Shown here piece after piece: positions 44,780 through 56,000 of a DNA stretch of 64,000 nucleotides. Source of the stretch: Calonectria ilicicola (taxonomy: Eukaryota; Ascomycota; Sordariomycetes; Hypocreales; Nectriaceae). The notes under the pieces are model-generated. The model was not told where the DNA came from and did not search any database. It saw only the letters and a list, made by a program, of their open reading frames with translations. Position 1 is the stretch's first letter, and each line of letters begins with the position of its first letter. The stretch spans positions 4,092,001-4,156,000 of the forward strand of contig CP085826.1 of assembly GCA_020809705.1 (NCBI GenBank), given 5' to 3'. Made by a program: the position numbers and the translations under genes.

Positions 44780-45615
44780 TGTGTTTATTGTCGCTATTTG
44801 CCGGATTTAATGCGCAGAAATGGGTATCAAGACAACAGATCAACAGAAACAAGTGGGAATTTAATCACGACTGGAGTGTCAAAAAATGCATTGTCCACGA
44901 AACCGGGGGAGCGGATGTCCCGGTATTTAGACAGAGCAAAGCAGGAGCTCTCTCCCCTATCTCAGCCATGCGCGCGCACCCAAGGCATTGCTTCATGTGT
45001 TGGCACCTGCCGAGGTCTGCACACCACATTGGGATTTCGCTCCCTTGTGGCGTGCGGGGGGACACGACGAAGAATCCGGGGTAAGGAGCCTATTTTGTCA
45101 CTTGGGTAGCTGAGCTTCCATCATGCTCAATTGGTACACACCAGATCAATCAATTGCTACCCTTTGCGGCTTCGCCCTGTCCCATCTTGGTAACCATTTA
45201 GTTACCCCGCTCTTGGGGATTTAGCGACGTCACGGTTGTGTCAAGTGGGTGGCAGACGACGTGGTGTCCTGCATTGGTTAGCGGCCGTTTTTTTTCTGTC
45301 CCTAGACTCCACTGGTTTAGGGAATGTTACATTTCAATACTGGGCTTGCTCAATCCTTGCTATTAACTCTGGTTATACTCCCGGCTATTTTGTAGTTTAG
45401 GTCGTCATTACTTGTCTTGCAGATGAAGAGAACCCCGCAGTTGTTGTTGATCATGTTTGCTCACGAATTTGTGGTTGGCTAAAGGCTCTGTATAAGATCC
45501 ACCCCCTGGCGATTAGCTGCAAGCACTCGATCAAGACATGCGTTGGTTGGCCATCGTAAACCCAATCAGGAACACTGGTACCATAAATATTAAGCAAAAC
45601 AGAGGGGGTATCTAA
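44780..45615. other. Intergenic between tandem leftward genes
   Basis: 836 bp holding the promoter of the dehydrogenase gene and the 3' region of the next gene. A T-run (about 45290) is present. No gene was recognised. Confidence 0.4.
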
Positions 45616-46492
45616 TTATGGGACCATTGCAGCGATAATACCCACTAAACCCAATGCATAAGCCCTCTGGACATTCCAGCCTGCAGATGAAGCAGCAGAA
45701 GTGCTGCTACTCGACTCTACCTCTGTCGCATCGCCGGGCGCAAAAAGCACGCTGACCTGGTTCGCCTCATCAGCATTAATGTCCTCGTAAGATAGCAAAG
45801 TATTTGAGAGCGCATCGCACGAAGGGCGATCGCTGTCTTCCCCAATGCTATTAGTCACAGATATGGGCAGGTCGAATATGGTGTAGTAGTCTTCGCCATT
45901 CAACCGAAAGCTTTGGCGAATCGAAATCTACATGAGGCGGGGTGTCAGCATCTCCATCCGTTCCTCCGTGCATGGATCTAGACAGTGCATGATAGACTTA
46001 CATTGTATGTCCCTCTGTCGCTGTCGCTGCCACTGGGGGCTCCATCTCCAACTAGACAATCCGGCCAAACCCAATTAATGTGCTTGACTGTGCTGCTTGG
46101 TTCCAAAGACATAATCTCCCCAAGACTAGCGTTGTTCGCGGTCGCAGTACCATTGGAAATGGTAAAATTACGACCCGTGTTGTAGCTATAAAGGAACATG
46201 GTGATGTTGAATATTTGACTGGAGTCATCATCTTCGTGTGGTGGCAACGAGAGTTTCCCGTTGCCCGTCACATCTATGGCTACATGGAGCGTATCTTGAG
46301 GCAAGTCAGCTAACGTTGCGACGTCAGGAATTGAGACTTACCCCCTCCAAGAGGTGTGTCCGGTTGAGGGGAGTCGACAACTACGAATCCAGGGGTGAAA
46401 ATTTGTCCATTGGAGATGGTAAAGTTCTGAGCGAGCGTCCGACCTGCGAGCAATAATGTCGTCACGAACCTGGCCGATAATGATGATACCAT
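45616..46492 (-). CDS. Secreted protein with predicted GPI anchor, family not recognised
   Basis: Exons are 46492-46342, 46294-46002 and 45927-45616, giving 251 residues; introns are 47 and 74 nt with GTAAGT donors. An N-terminal signal peptide (LSARFVTTLLLAGRTLAQ) is followed directly by NFTISNGQIFTPGF. A second copy of NFTISNG appears about 75 residues later (GRNFTISNGTATANNAS). Several N-glycosylation sequons are present (NFT, NIT, NGT, NAS). The only cysteines in the mature protein are in the middle and C-terminal thirds (WPDCLVG, PSCDALS). A Ser/Thr/Ala-rich stretch (VESSSSTSAASSAG) and a hydrophobic end (AYALGLVGIIAAMVP) match a GPI-anchor signal. It is probably a cell-wall or plasma-membrane glycoprotein. 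Confidence 0.8.
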
Positions 46493-47660
46493 GGCGAAGT
46501 CTGAAAGTGTTGCAACAGTGCCCAAAAGATGACAGCAAAGGGTTACAATTACGGAGGTGCAATTTTTTATTTGAAGATTACTGCAACAGAATCCTACACC
46601 TAAATGAATACGGGTGCCCAAAACTTGGCATTTTCTGGCAATGTCGTGAGTTGCCGTGTTTGAGATTACCACCCCTGGGCGGAGGAATTTTGAGACTGGA
46701 TGCAACCGAGATGAGACGGAGTTTCGGGTAAACTAAGCCGCCAGCTGGACAGGATGCAGAAGACGCTGTTACTGTAACATAACATATAACATGAGCCAAG
46801 ATGACGGCTATGGTGTACTATCTAATGGGGGGAGGATTGGACATAACCAGCATGGATGGCGGTTGCGTCCTTGAATTGTTACAGCTCGAGCTCTAATGCT
46901 GGTCACAACGTCGAGACAGCAAGCCTCTCTGCACGCAGGGGCCATACAGTGGCACCTCGACCAAACCATCCAAACAGGTTCTGGCGCTCTCGTGAACCAG
47001 TGGCTCAAGCCGAGTTCACGCACGCAGGGGCTCGAGGCAGACGAGTCGGCAGGGCAAATTTGGCGCTCTCGATAAGGTACGATGAAGACATGGTGTTTGA
47101 GATCCCATCGATCGGTTGTGGCGGACGTGACCCCACCTCGCCAACGGATCCTGGTCCAAGGCACTGAGGCAGTGGAGCAAGGCCCCAACAGGCCCTGTCA
47201 GACCCTGTCAGATAGGGTGTGGGCGAAGCTCTGGATGAACAGGTTTCCACTTTTCGACGGCGCCCTCCGATGGCCAACAAACCCACCGCGCTGACAGTCT
47301 AGCCGCACTTGGGACGCATCCCCGGTTTGACTACCTGCACGTCCTCACGCTCAGCACAGCACAACGGCCGCGCAAGAATCGGTGAGACAGTCCGGACCTT
47401 CCAGAACCCAAACCCGCATTTTGGCGCGCCTGCGCCGTGCCGTGCAGCCATAGGCTGGCCGACCGCGGCCCAAGACCCAGCCGAATTTTCCGACCTCTTG
47501 ACCGGGGGCCCATATCGCCAAACTTGAATTGACTTCGTCTTGCTGGCCACACGATATCCACGCAAACAGGCCAATCCCTCACAATCCAATCCGTCTCCGT
47601 CAGCCGCATACGCCTGTGACCTGTCAACACCGCCGCCCACTTCCCATTGTAGCCAACACC
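46493..47660. promoter_or_regulatory. Divergent region between the GPI-protein gene and the PsuG-PfkB gene
   Basis: 1.17 kb between start codons on opposite strands. Frames on both strands are short and without domain resemblance. The frame of the downstream gene is open from 47529, but the ATG at 47661 has the better context (CACCATG) and starts a mitochondrial-type presequence. Confidence 0.5.
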
Positions 47661-50249
47661 ATGCCACCGCCGCCGCTGTCGAGCATCGTCAGGCGGCACG
47701 GTTCCAGCCTCTTCCGCTGCTCGCGTGCTGCGGCTCTCTCCACTCCTTGCCAGCGCCGTCTTTTGAGTGCATCCGCCTCATCGGCCCTGGCCGGGCTCCA
47801 AGGGCTCCTCAAGGTCTCAGACGAAGTCGCCCACGCCGTGGCTTACAACAAGCCTGTCGTGGCGCTCGAGTCGACCATCTACACGCATGGCGCTTTGGGC
47901 AACGACCTGGCACGTGAACATTCAGATCTGGTCCGGAACCATGGCGCTGTCCCAGCCATTATTGCTATTGTCGATGGCGTGCCCAAGGTGGGCGTGTCCA
48001 CCGATGAAATTGTCCGCATGATTGAGAATGGAAGGGCCGTCAAGGCCTCCCGGCGAGATATTGCCTATCTCGTGGGAATGGTAAGTTGATACTGTTTCTT
48101 CTTGTGTCTACAATATTTGCTACTGCACATACTTTATTCGTCCACCTTTTGCAAGTGATCCCAATGCATGAGGCTGATGCAGTACGGTCCAGGGCTTGGC
48201 CGGAAATAAAATCCATGGAGGCACGACTATTTCAGGCACCATGCTCCTAGCAAGGCTAGCTGGCATTCGAGTCTTTGGCACTGGTGGTCTTGGTGGCGTT
48301 CACAGGGATGGGGAGAACTCAATGGACATTTCTGCAGATCTTACAGAGCTGGGACGCACTCGAGTTGCCGTCATCAGTAGCGGATGCAAGGGTTTCCTCG
48401 ATATTCCCCGTACCCTCGAATACCTCGAAACACAAGGGTGCCATGTTTCGACTTTTGCTGATGGCAGGTCGGGTAACGTTGACTTTCCAGCCTTCTGGGC
48501 GCGAGACAGCGGTGTTCAGAGCCCTTCTGTTGTCCGCACCGAAAAGGAAGCTGCTACTATTATTTTCGCGCAGGAGAAACTTGGCATCGAGTCTGGATTG
48601 CTGTTTGCAAACCCAATCCCCGAAGAGTTTGGAATTCCAGCACCAGAAATGCAAGCTCATATTGAGCAAGCTGTCAGCGAGGCCAACGAGAAGGGCTTTA
48701 CTGGCAATGCTAACACGCCCTTCATCCTCAAAAGGATCAAGGAGCTCACTGGGCCAAAAGCAGTTGCTGCAAATGTAGCCCTTGTGGAATCTAATATCAT
48801 TAGAGCTAGCAATGTCGCCGTTGAGCTGTCTCAATTACTTTCATCTAGCTCCGAGCCTGTAACAATTTCGTAAGTACGAAAAGTTTACTGGCTCTTAATG
48901 TAGTATCTAATTGTAGTCATAGAAATACAAGCGCTGTTTCTTATGATAATAAACCTCCCGTGCAGGCAAAGGAAGCCCAGACCGTATCCAAGAGCGCGGG
49001 GAAAGCCGACATCCTTGTTGCTGGGTCCGTAGCTATTGACCTGAGCTGTGATTATTCCGCTCCCAAGTCGGGCAACACTTCGCCCGTACTTCACACGTCC
49101 AACCCATCATGCATCAGTCAATCAATTGGGGGTGTTGGACATAACGTCGCCTTAGCTGCCCATCTAGTCAGCCAACAAGCCCGAGTCCGATTGTGTAGCA
49201 TGGTTGGAGATGATGTGTAAGTTCCCTCGCACTCGTAAATGAATAGTGCAGAGTTGACCATGAATCACAGGGCAGGTTCAACCGTCCTCAATGGCCTCAA
49301 GGCCGTGGGGCTCGATACAGCTTACATTCGACAACTGGGTCATGAATACCACACCGCAAATCGCACTGCCCAGTACGTAGCTGTTAATGACTCTAACAAG
49401 AACCTTGTCATGGCTATGGCGGATATGGGCATCTTCTCTCACCACTCGTTCCCTGAGTATTGGAAGTCTGCAGTTACGGGTACCAAGCCCAAGTGGCTCG
49501 TAGTTGACGGCAACTGGAGCGAAAAGGACATTCGAGCCTGGATAAAGGCTGGTCAAGATCAATCTTGCAAGGTCGCATTTGAGCCCGTTTCAACGGCCAA
49601 GTCGATGAATTTATTCTGCCCTCAAAAGGGTCACCCAGCCCTGCGAGTTTTCCCGGAGCCAACCGTTGATATCGCTTCACCAAATAGCTACGAACTAGCT
49701 GCAATGTATTCTGCAGCAAGAGAAAATAGCTATCTCGATGCTCCAGAATGGTTCGACATTGTTGACGCCTTCAATATCAGGGGCGGTGCACGAGACCGGT
49801 TTGTCAGACTCACCTCGGCGGAGATTACGGATTCAGGTGTACCTGTTCAGTCTATGCAGCTTTTGCCATACATCCCAACATTAGTCACAAAGCTCGGGTC
49901 CGAGGGTGTTCTCCTGACAACTATTCTGCACCGGGATGACCCTCGTCTCAAGGACCGAGATGCTGAGGAATTCATCCTCACTCGTTCTACAAGCGACCAC
50001 TCAAGTGTTGGAGGCGTTTATATGCGCCTATTCCCACCCGCGGAAAAAGTTGACAATATTGTGTCCGTAAATGGAGTTGGAGACACTTTCTTTGGTGTAT
50101 TGATTTCGGGTTTGGCGCAAGGGGGCAAAGTTGAAAACTTGATTGATGTGGCGCAGAAGGCCGCAGTGCTCACACTTAAATCTCATGAAGCCGTGAGCCC
50201 TGACCTAAACCGGCTTGAGAAGGATTTGGCATCTGCAGCAGCTTTGTAA
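47661..50249 (+). CDS. Fused pseudouridine-5'-phosphate glycosidase and PfkB-type (pseudouridine) kinase
   Basis: Two enzymes of pseudouridine breakdown in one chain: the kinase phosphorylates pseudouridine, and the glycosidase splits the C-C glycosidic bond to uracil and ribose-5-phosphate. Exons are 47661-48080, 48193-48869, 48917-49216 and 49271-50249, giving 791 residues. The N-terminus (VRRHGSSLFRCSRAAALSTP) is Arg/Ser-rich without acids, a likely mitochondrial presequence. The glycosidase (about residues 50-370) shows VVALESTIYTHGALG, KIHGGTTISGTMLLA, FGTGGLGGVHRDGENSMDIS and LLFANPIPEEFGIP. The kinase (about 390-785) shows DILVAGSVAIDLSCDY, the N-terminal PfkB glycine motif IGGVGHNVALA and the C-terminal VNGVGDTFFGVLISGLA, with the catalytic Asp. 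Exon 3 encodes the linker; its acceptor at 48916 keeps the frame (SHRNTSAVSYDNKPPVQ), while the CAG at 48965 would not. In bacteria psuG and psuK are separate adjacent genes. Confidence 0.92.
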
Positions 50250-50683
50250 ATCAATGTAAATTAGATAAAAGGACACGCCAAATTTTGTTTTCCCAATTAT
50301 TGATTGTATATTGAAGTTTCTATCACCTCATCTTCGCAACAGGTTTAAAAAGCTAGAAACTCCAAACAAGAAATAGAGAGAAGTGCAATGAATGAATGCT
50401 CATACTGTAACGCTAGAATAATAAAGATATTGGTTTATTACAATTCTTGTAATCAATTAGTTACAGTTCTTTTTCTTAATTGATTGTAAGTTATAATCTG
50501 GTGACTTGCGCATTGCCTACGTGATGATCCATGTTATTTGTGTGGTTGGCATAGACCCCACCACCCCCACTTTTGATAGCTTATCGTGCCGCTACCTATG
50601 GGAGACTGTCGCTCTAGAAAAAAAAAGTTGCTGAATTTCACAGCAGTAACTTCAAGATCCCGCCGACGCGAGGCACGAACAAC
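50250..50683. other. Intergenic between tandem genes
   Basis: 434 bp, AT-rich, holding the 3' end of the PsuG-PfkB transcript and the UTP18 promoter. AATCAATTAG/TTAATTGATT (50452-50461, 50477-50486) is a short imperfect inverted repeat. Nothing else was seen. Confidence 0.4.
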
Positions 50684-52435
50684 ATGGCGCCGCCACAAGA
50701 CGAAGACATGTCCGACGTCTCATCTTCGGATTTCGAAGAGTCTGACGTTGAGTCGGAAGACTACAATCCCAAGGGAAAGGCGACCATTGCTCTTTACGAC
50801 AAGGACTCGGACGAAGAAGAACTCGAAAGGTTGGTGTTGGGCAACAAGGCGAGCTTCCGAACCCAATTATTCAAAGACGACGGGCTTCTCGACACCAGCC
50901 GGGGCGCGGAAGATAATGATCTTATCTTGGCGGAAAAGGATACGGCTGGGTTGGAAGAGATTGACGATGCCGATCTCTTCACCTTCGACACTGGTCCCGC
51001 CGCTGGAGGCATCGCGCCTGTTGCCCAGTCAGCCAAGACGACCGAAAAAGATGCCCCCGTGTGGGAGGACAGCGATGACGACAGATTGGCGATTTCTCTG
51101 GCTGGCGCAACTAGACTACGAAAGCTACGGATAACAGAGGATGAAGATGTGGTCAGCGGGGCAGAGTACAGCAGGAGGCTTCGAAAGCAGTTCCTCCAGC
51201 TCAATCCTCTGCCTGCGTGGGCGCGAGATGCTGAAGCTCGCCCAAGCAAGAGGAGACGACGCTCTTCTGCAGCTTCGGACTCGTCAGACGACGCTGACGG
51301 TGACTCGGATTCTGAAATCTCCGCGCAGCCTCTTGAGAAGTTCCTTCGCGACGTCAATCGATTGGCAGGAGCTGGGTTGAAGAAACGACGGCTACGACCC
51401 GAAGTCATCGATATCCAACGAACAAGAGAGATTCCAGACAAGCACAAGGCACCTGTGGCCTCCCTCTCATTCCACCCAGAATACCCTGTCCTCCTATCAA
51501 CAAGCACTGCTTCCATTCTCTATCTTCATCATATCGCGCCATCGGCGCACCCAATCCCCAACCCTCAATTGACCTCTGTTCAGGTTAAACAAGTGGACGT
51601 TCGAAGAGCCGAATTCTTGTACCCCAAGGGCGACAAGGTCTTCTTTGCTGGGCGCAGGAAGTACTTCCACCACTGGGACCTTCAGTCTGGCGTGGTCCAA
51701 AAGACCACACAGATCCTTGGTCATCGTCTTGAGCACAAAACTATGGAGCGGTTCAAGCTAAGCCCTTGTGGACGATACATGGCCATTGTGGCTTCTACTA
51801 GAAAGGGTGGTGGAATTATCAACATTCTGAACACAACTTCGATGCAGTGGGTTGCTGCAGCCAGACTTTCGAGCCGAAATGGCATCGCAGACTTTGCGTG
51901 GTGGAGCACAGGAGATGGATTAACTATTCTAGGCAGAGACGGACAGGTGGGCGAGTACAGCATGAATAGCCGCTCCTTCATTGGAATCTGGTTTGATGAG
52001 GGTTGTGTTGGTGGCATTGTTCTTGCCTTGGGTGGTCACCAGGGTCCCAGTGCTCTGGGTGACGACCGATGGGTTTCTATCGGATCTAACAGCGGCATCA
52101 CGAACATTTACGATCGTAACGAGCTCATTGAGCCCAAGAAAGACGAACTGGTTATCAAGGAGCGTCCCACACCTACCCGAGTTTTTGAGCAGCTCGTCAC
52201 TCCCATCACTCACATCACCTTCTCTCCCGATGGCCAACTTATGGCCTTTGGCAGTCAGCACAAGAAGGATGCGCTGCGACTGGTGCACTTGCCTACCTGC
52301 ACCGTGTATCGTAATTGGCCTACTGAGCAGACACCCCTGGGAAGAATTACGGCGGTGGCATTTGGACGCCAGAGTGACTTGCTGGCTGTGGGTAACGATA
52401 CAGGCAAAATTCGGATGTGGGAGATTAGGAGTTAG
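50684..52435 (+). CDS. UTP18: U3 snoRNA-associated protein 18 (small-subunit processome, WD40)
   Basis: Utp18 is a UtpB-complex component of the small-subunit processome needed for 18S rRNA maturation in the nucleolus. It is an intronless frame of 583 residues. The N-terminal ~110 residues are very acidic (DEDMSDVSSSDFEESDVESE), then AEYSRRLRKQFLQLNPLPAW, a Utp18 hallmark, and a basic cluster (PSKRRRRSS) as nuclear signal. The C-terminal half is a WD40 propeller: PVASLSFHPEYPVLLSTST, then LSPCGRYMAIVA, ITHITFSPDGQLMAFGSQ and ITAVAFGRQSDLLAVGNDTG, ending KIRMWEIRS. The VFFAGRRKYFHHWDLQSG segment is also typical. The ATG at 50684 is the first of the frame. Confidence 0.95.
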   Translation: MAPPQDEDMSDVSSSDFEESDVESEDYNPKGKATIALYDKDSDEEELERLVLGNKASFRTQLFKDDGLLDTSRGAEDNDLILAEKDTAGLEEIDDADLFTFDTGPAAGGIAPVAQSAKTTEKDAPVWEDSDDDRLAISLAGATRLRKLRITEDEDVVSGAEYSRRLRKQFLQLNPLPAWARDAEARPSKRRRRSSAASDSSDDADGDSDSEISAQPLEKFLRDVNRLAGAGLKKRRLRPEVIDIQRTREIPDKHKAPVASLSFHPEYPVLLSTSTASILYLHHIAPSAHPIPNPQLTSVQVKQVDVRRAEFLYPKGDKVFFAGRRKYFHHWDLQSGVVQKTTQILGHRLEHKTMERFKLSPCGRYMAIVASTRKGGGIINILNTTSMQWVAAARLSSRNGIADFAWWSTGDGLTILGRDGQVGEYSMNSRSFIGIWFDEGCVGGIVLALGGHQGPSALGDDRWVSIGSNSGITNIYDRNELIEPKKDELVIKERPTPTRVFEQLVTPITHITFSPDGQLMAFGSQHKKDALRLVHLPTCTVYRNWPTEQTPLGRITAVAFGRQSDLLAVGNDTGKIRMWEIRS

Positions 52436-52924
52436 TCTTTATTTCTGGATAAGAATAATAACGGCGTATGGATCTTGTATGAAGCCCAAATTCCATTGTC
52501 AAGTACATGCACATCTGCATCTGGTCCCAAGCTTTCTTGTCAAAGAGAATACATTTATAAGTGATTCCTATTATTCCTTGAGAATGTAAATGACGTTCGA
52601 TGTTTTTGGGTCCGTTTGGAGTTGAGGTATTGTTCTAGTTCTTTACCGAAACTTTTGATCCCTACTGTCTAGTTTTTGTTGGGCCTGGATATCGAAGTGT
52701 TTGGGATTCAATTTAAGCAGGGTATTTCCTGCTAACTATCGCTTGCTAGCCTATACGAGCCCCAAGAAATACAGGAATGACACCTTAAATAGTTCTAATA
52801 AAAACCAACCAGGCAATATATCAGTATCAAAATATTCGCTTGTATGCGTCCCTACCCTGTAGCTTCTATTCCGAAGGGTAACCCGTACAGTGCCAATTTT
52901 CTTACACGCCCGTCAAGTTGGATG
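52436..52924. other. Intergenic: UTP18 3' region and tRNA upstream flank
   Basis: 489 bp, AT-rich, with no coding potential seen. Confidence 0.4.
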
Positions 52925-53020
52925 GCTTCCATAGCTCAGTTGGTTAGAGCTTCGTACTAATACTACACCTTGCTAGTGTTGGTGATGCGAAGGTCGCAGG
53001 TTCAAGCCCTGCTGGGAGCA
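52925..53020 (+). tRNA. tRNA-Ile (anticodon AAT) with a 22-nt intron
   Basis: All arms can be drawn. The acceptor stem is GCTTCCA (52925-52931) with TGGGAGC (53013-53019, one G-T pair) and discriminator A at 53020. The D arm is GCTC/GAGC with loop AGTTGGTTA. The anticodon stem is TCGTA (52952-52956) with TGCGA (52986-52990, one T-G pair). The variable loop is AGGTC. The T arm is GCAGG/CCTGC with loop TTCAAGC. The anticodon loop is CTAATA plus A52985, giving anticodon AAT (inosine at 34 after deamination) for isoleucine. The intron is 52963-52984, at the canonical place one base 3' of the anticodon. The internal promoter is visible as A-box TAGCTCAGTTGG and B-box GGTTCAAGCCC, and a T6 run near 53050 would serve as Pol III terminator. 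The mature length is 74 nt without CCA. Confidence 0.95.
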
Positions 53021-56000
53021 CTTGTCTCACACCGCCTTCCGACATTTATTTTTTGCCCTTTTTTGCATTTTTTTTTTCGCTCCTGTTTTGCTCTACCCTA
53101 TTTCACTTGCAGGATGTTAATAAACCTTAGTTGCTATTCCCCGCATTTGATGACCTGGTTGCTGAGGATTTAGCGGGTTGTAGTTCTGCAGGCTAGACTC
53201 ATTTTTGCCTCACTGAAATAGTCCCTTGTTCAATCAAGTTGGACCACCGCAAGCACTTCCCAATTGAGTCAACATTCAGTTGTAATAATTCCAATTTCAT
53301 CTTGGTGGCATTTTTTGTTTTAGTCTTGTGAAGACGCAGTGTCATTCACTGCTGCATGAGTCTCAAGAAAGGGATTGCAGTGGACAAATGAGCTTACAGA
53401 CCACTTACATGCGATTCAATATTTTCGGCTAATTCATCATACTGGATACATCGAACCCCCAACAGCTTCTGCATCATACACCAACAGTGTACCCTCGACG
53501 ATGCAATTTAATTTCACCGCTTTTATGGCACGTGAAGTTGGACCCTATACCATGGAGTTGTCACGGAGTTCGGTGACATCGATGGTTATGACCTTGACTT
53601 TAGTGCCGAGGTCAATGGAGTTACTCGGAGCTACGAGCTGGCTCGCCGTCGAACCGGTCTGCAACCTCTCTTTTGCCTGCCCTGAGAAATGACTCCATAC
53701 CGAGCGTCAAGGGGTATGAAGGCTAGACTCGAGTCTATTAGGCTGTTCTATTTGTCATAGTATGAAGGACCCTGAAGTGAATGATACCCAACTATGCCAG
53801 CTTGTGATTACCAGCAATGATGCCAAGAAAACCATCATGTGGTAATTTGATTACAGACTAATAGAATCCAAGAACTCAATCATGGAATATTGTTTCATCT
53901 CAATGCATTTGAATAAAGATGATTCAATGCTTTACATTGAGGCCTGATTTGTTCCTCCTCGTATTCGGCGAGGAAACTCGGTCTCGGATCGCTGACTGAG
54001 TGATCGAACGAACGAATGAACGAATGTACTTCTGTTTGCTACTGGCCAAGGACGAGTTATTTTACTGCCATGGCTGGATGCAGGAAGTGCTGCTTGGCCT
54101 AAATGTGGAGCTGATGTACGGTCGGCAATCGTAGGAGTGGACAGCGTTGGGGCGGTTCCTGAGTGCATCTGCCCCCGCGATGCGGCCTTTCTTTGACGAT
54201 TTCTGGGTAAAGTTTGAGGTGATGGAGCACATGTCCAAAAGATATCATAAATTCCAAGGGTGAAATGGAACAGTGTGCATTGATTGGGGAGCCGTGGGGG
54301 AATGATTCAGTGGACTTGGCAAGAAGAGCCTACAAGGTGGCTTGATTCTGTGTGGGATAACCGCCATGAATTTTTTGCCAAGTGTCCCAGGTGACGCGTC
54401 TGCTTCAATGGGTGAGTGTTTCCGAAAAGTGAGATTCGATTTGCGGAGAGTTTGTTCTTGCAAGGGCGACGCTGCCCAAAAAACATGGAGTAAAACAGGA
54501 CGAATGGATCACTCAGCTATAACATATCGCATATCCAGTCTACCAAGGCTTTACATAGAAACAAACCTGTTCTGAATGTTTTCAATGACGTTGGTGAACC
54601 TACGTGGCGCGTCTGTGATCCTGGATTGCTGCCGTGGGTGCCAGCTCCGTTGAGCCGTTGGGTTCGCGATACATGATTATGTACAAGGTGGATTTGATGC
54701 TACGCTGACTTAGATACGGGGAAGAAACCAAGGTGTTGCGAGTTGTCAAATCCGACAGCAACAGCCTCGTATTATCCGGCGTGAGGCTTGATGCGATGCA
54801 TTAGAGGCCCTGGTTTTCCCATGGGGGTTGCTGCTGCCAGCGAGACACTGGTGGAGCGGGTTGCTTCGGAAGTGCTTGACAGTGGCTACCTACAGGCCCA
54901 CAAGCCCGGCGGCGCATGAGGCCCTCTGCTTCATTCTGGTGGTGGCGGATTCATTTGTGATAGACAGGCCGTTAACATGTCCGGAGGCATTCCGAGGAAT
55001 GTGGGCCTTTCTGATACGCCGAAGGATGGACGAAACAGCAAAGAGTAAGTCGGTTGCTGGAAGCAATGCCCTGCCTAACTGGGAATTGGTGCCGGGGGAG
55101 CACTGTATGGATGCCCGTGACACAGGAAGCAGTTGACCCGGTGGACGCTGGGGTATTGGATGCAGAGGCACTCAAGCGGATGAGGGTCGATCTTACCAAC
55201 AAGACGTCTAAAACGCTGCCGGGCCGGGTCCCATTTGATTGCTGGAAGGGGCACTGATACTGGGGCTGAGGCTGCAGGGACATCAGGGACGGCGACCAAA
55301 TCTGGTCGCTCGACGGCGGACGAACGCCGTATGTACTTCTCGAGGCCCACATGCCACCAGCTTATTGTCGAGACATCTGCGCGGCTTCATGGGCGGGGAG
55401 GGATGGACGCCGGAGCACCGGGAGTCGGCGCAGCGGGTGAGCGTTGGGCGAGGAAGCGGGCGGAGAGGGAAACTGTCGATGGCACGGGCATCATGAGATG
55501 TGGGATGTGAGATGGCATGGAGGGAGGGCATTTAAAGTGGGTTGAAGCAGGGGAATTCAGAAGGAAGCATTCGAAGCTGGCGGTTGCCGGAGAGAATCGG
55601 GATGGACTGCAAAGGACACAGGCAGAGAGGCACAGCGGCACAGCGACACCATGGGCAGAGGTGAGGATGGAGGATCACCAACGCCCCCCCCCGAGCAGAC
55701 CGGGATGAATGGGCTCGGTAGTATGCAAGTCATTAAGCTTTGGCTTGACAAGTAGTGAGTCGGATCAGCCTTGTTGCGGTCCGCTAGATCCCCACAGGCT
55801 CTAGCCTATTACTGAGGAGAGTCACAATGGAACGAAACAAGAAAAAAAACGCAGAGAGACATGTGCAGCCATGATTCGACTTTCCCATCTTGGTTGAGCA
55901 ACTGACTGTTAGAAGTCAAAGGGGCACAGAACGGCACAAGAGGAGTGAGATGGCCAGATGGTGACGTAGGATTCGGAATCCCATGGTGTGTGATGAGCAT

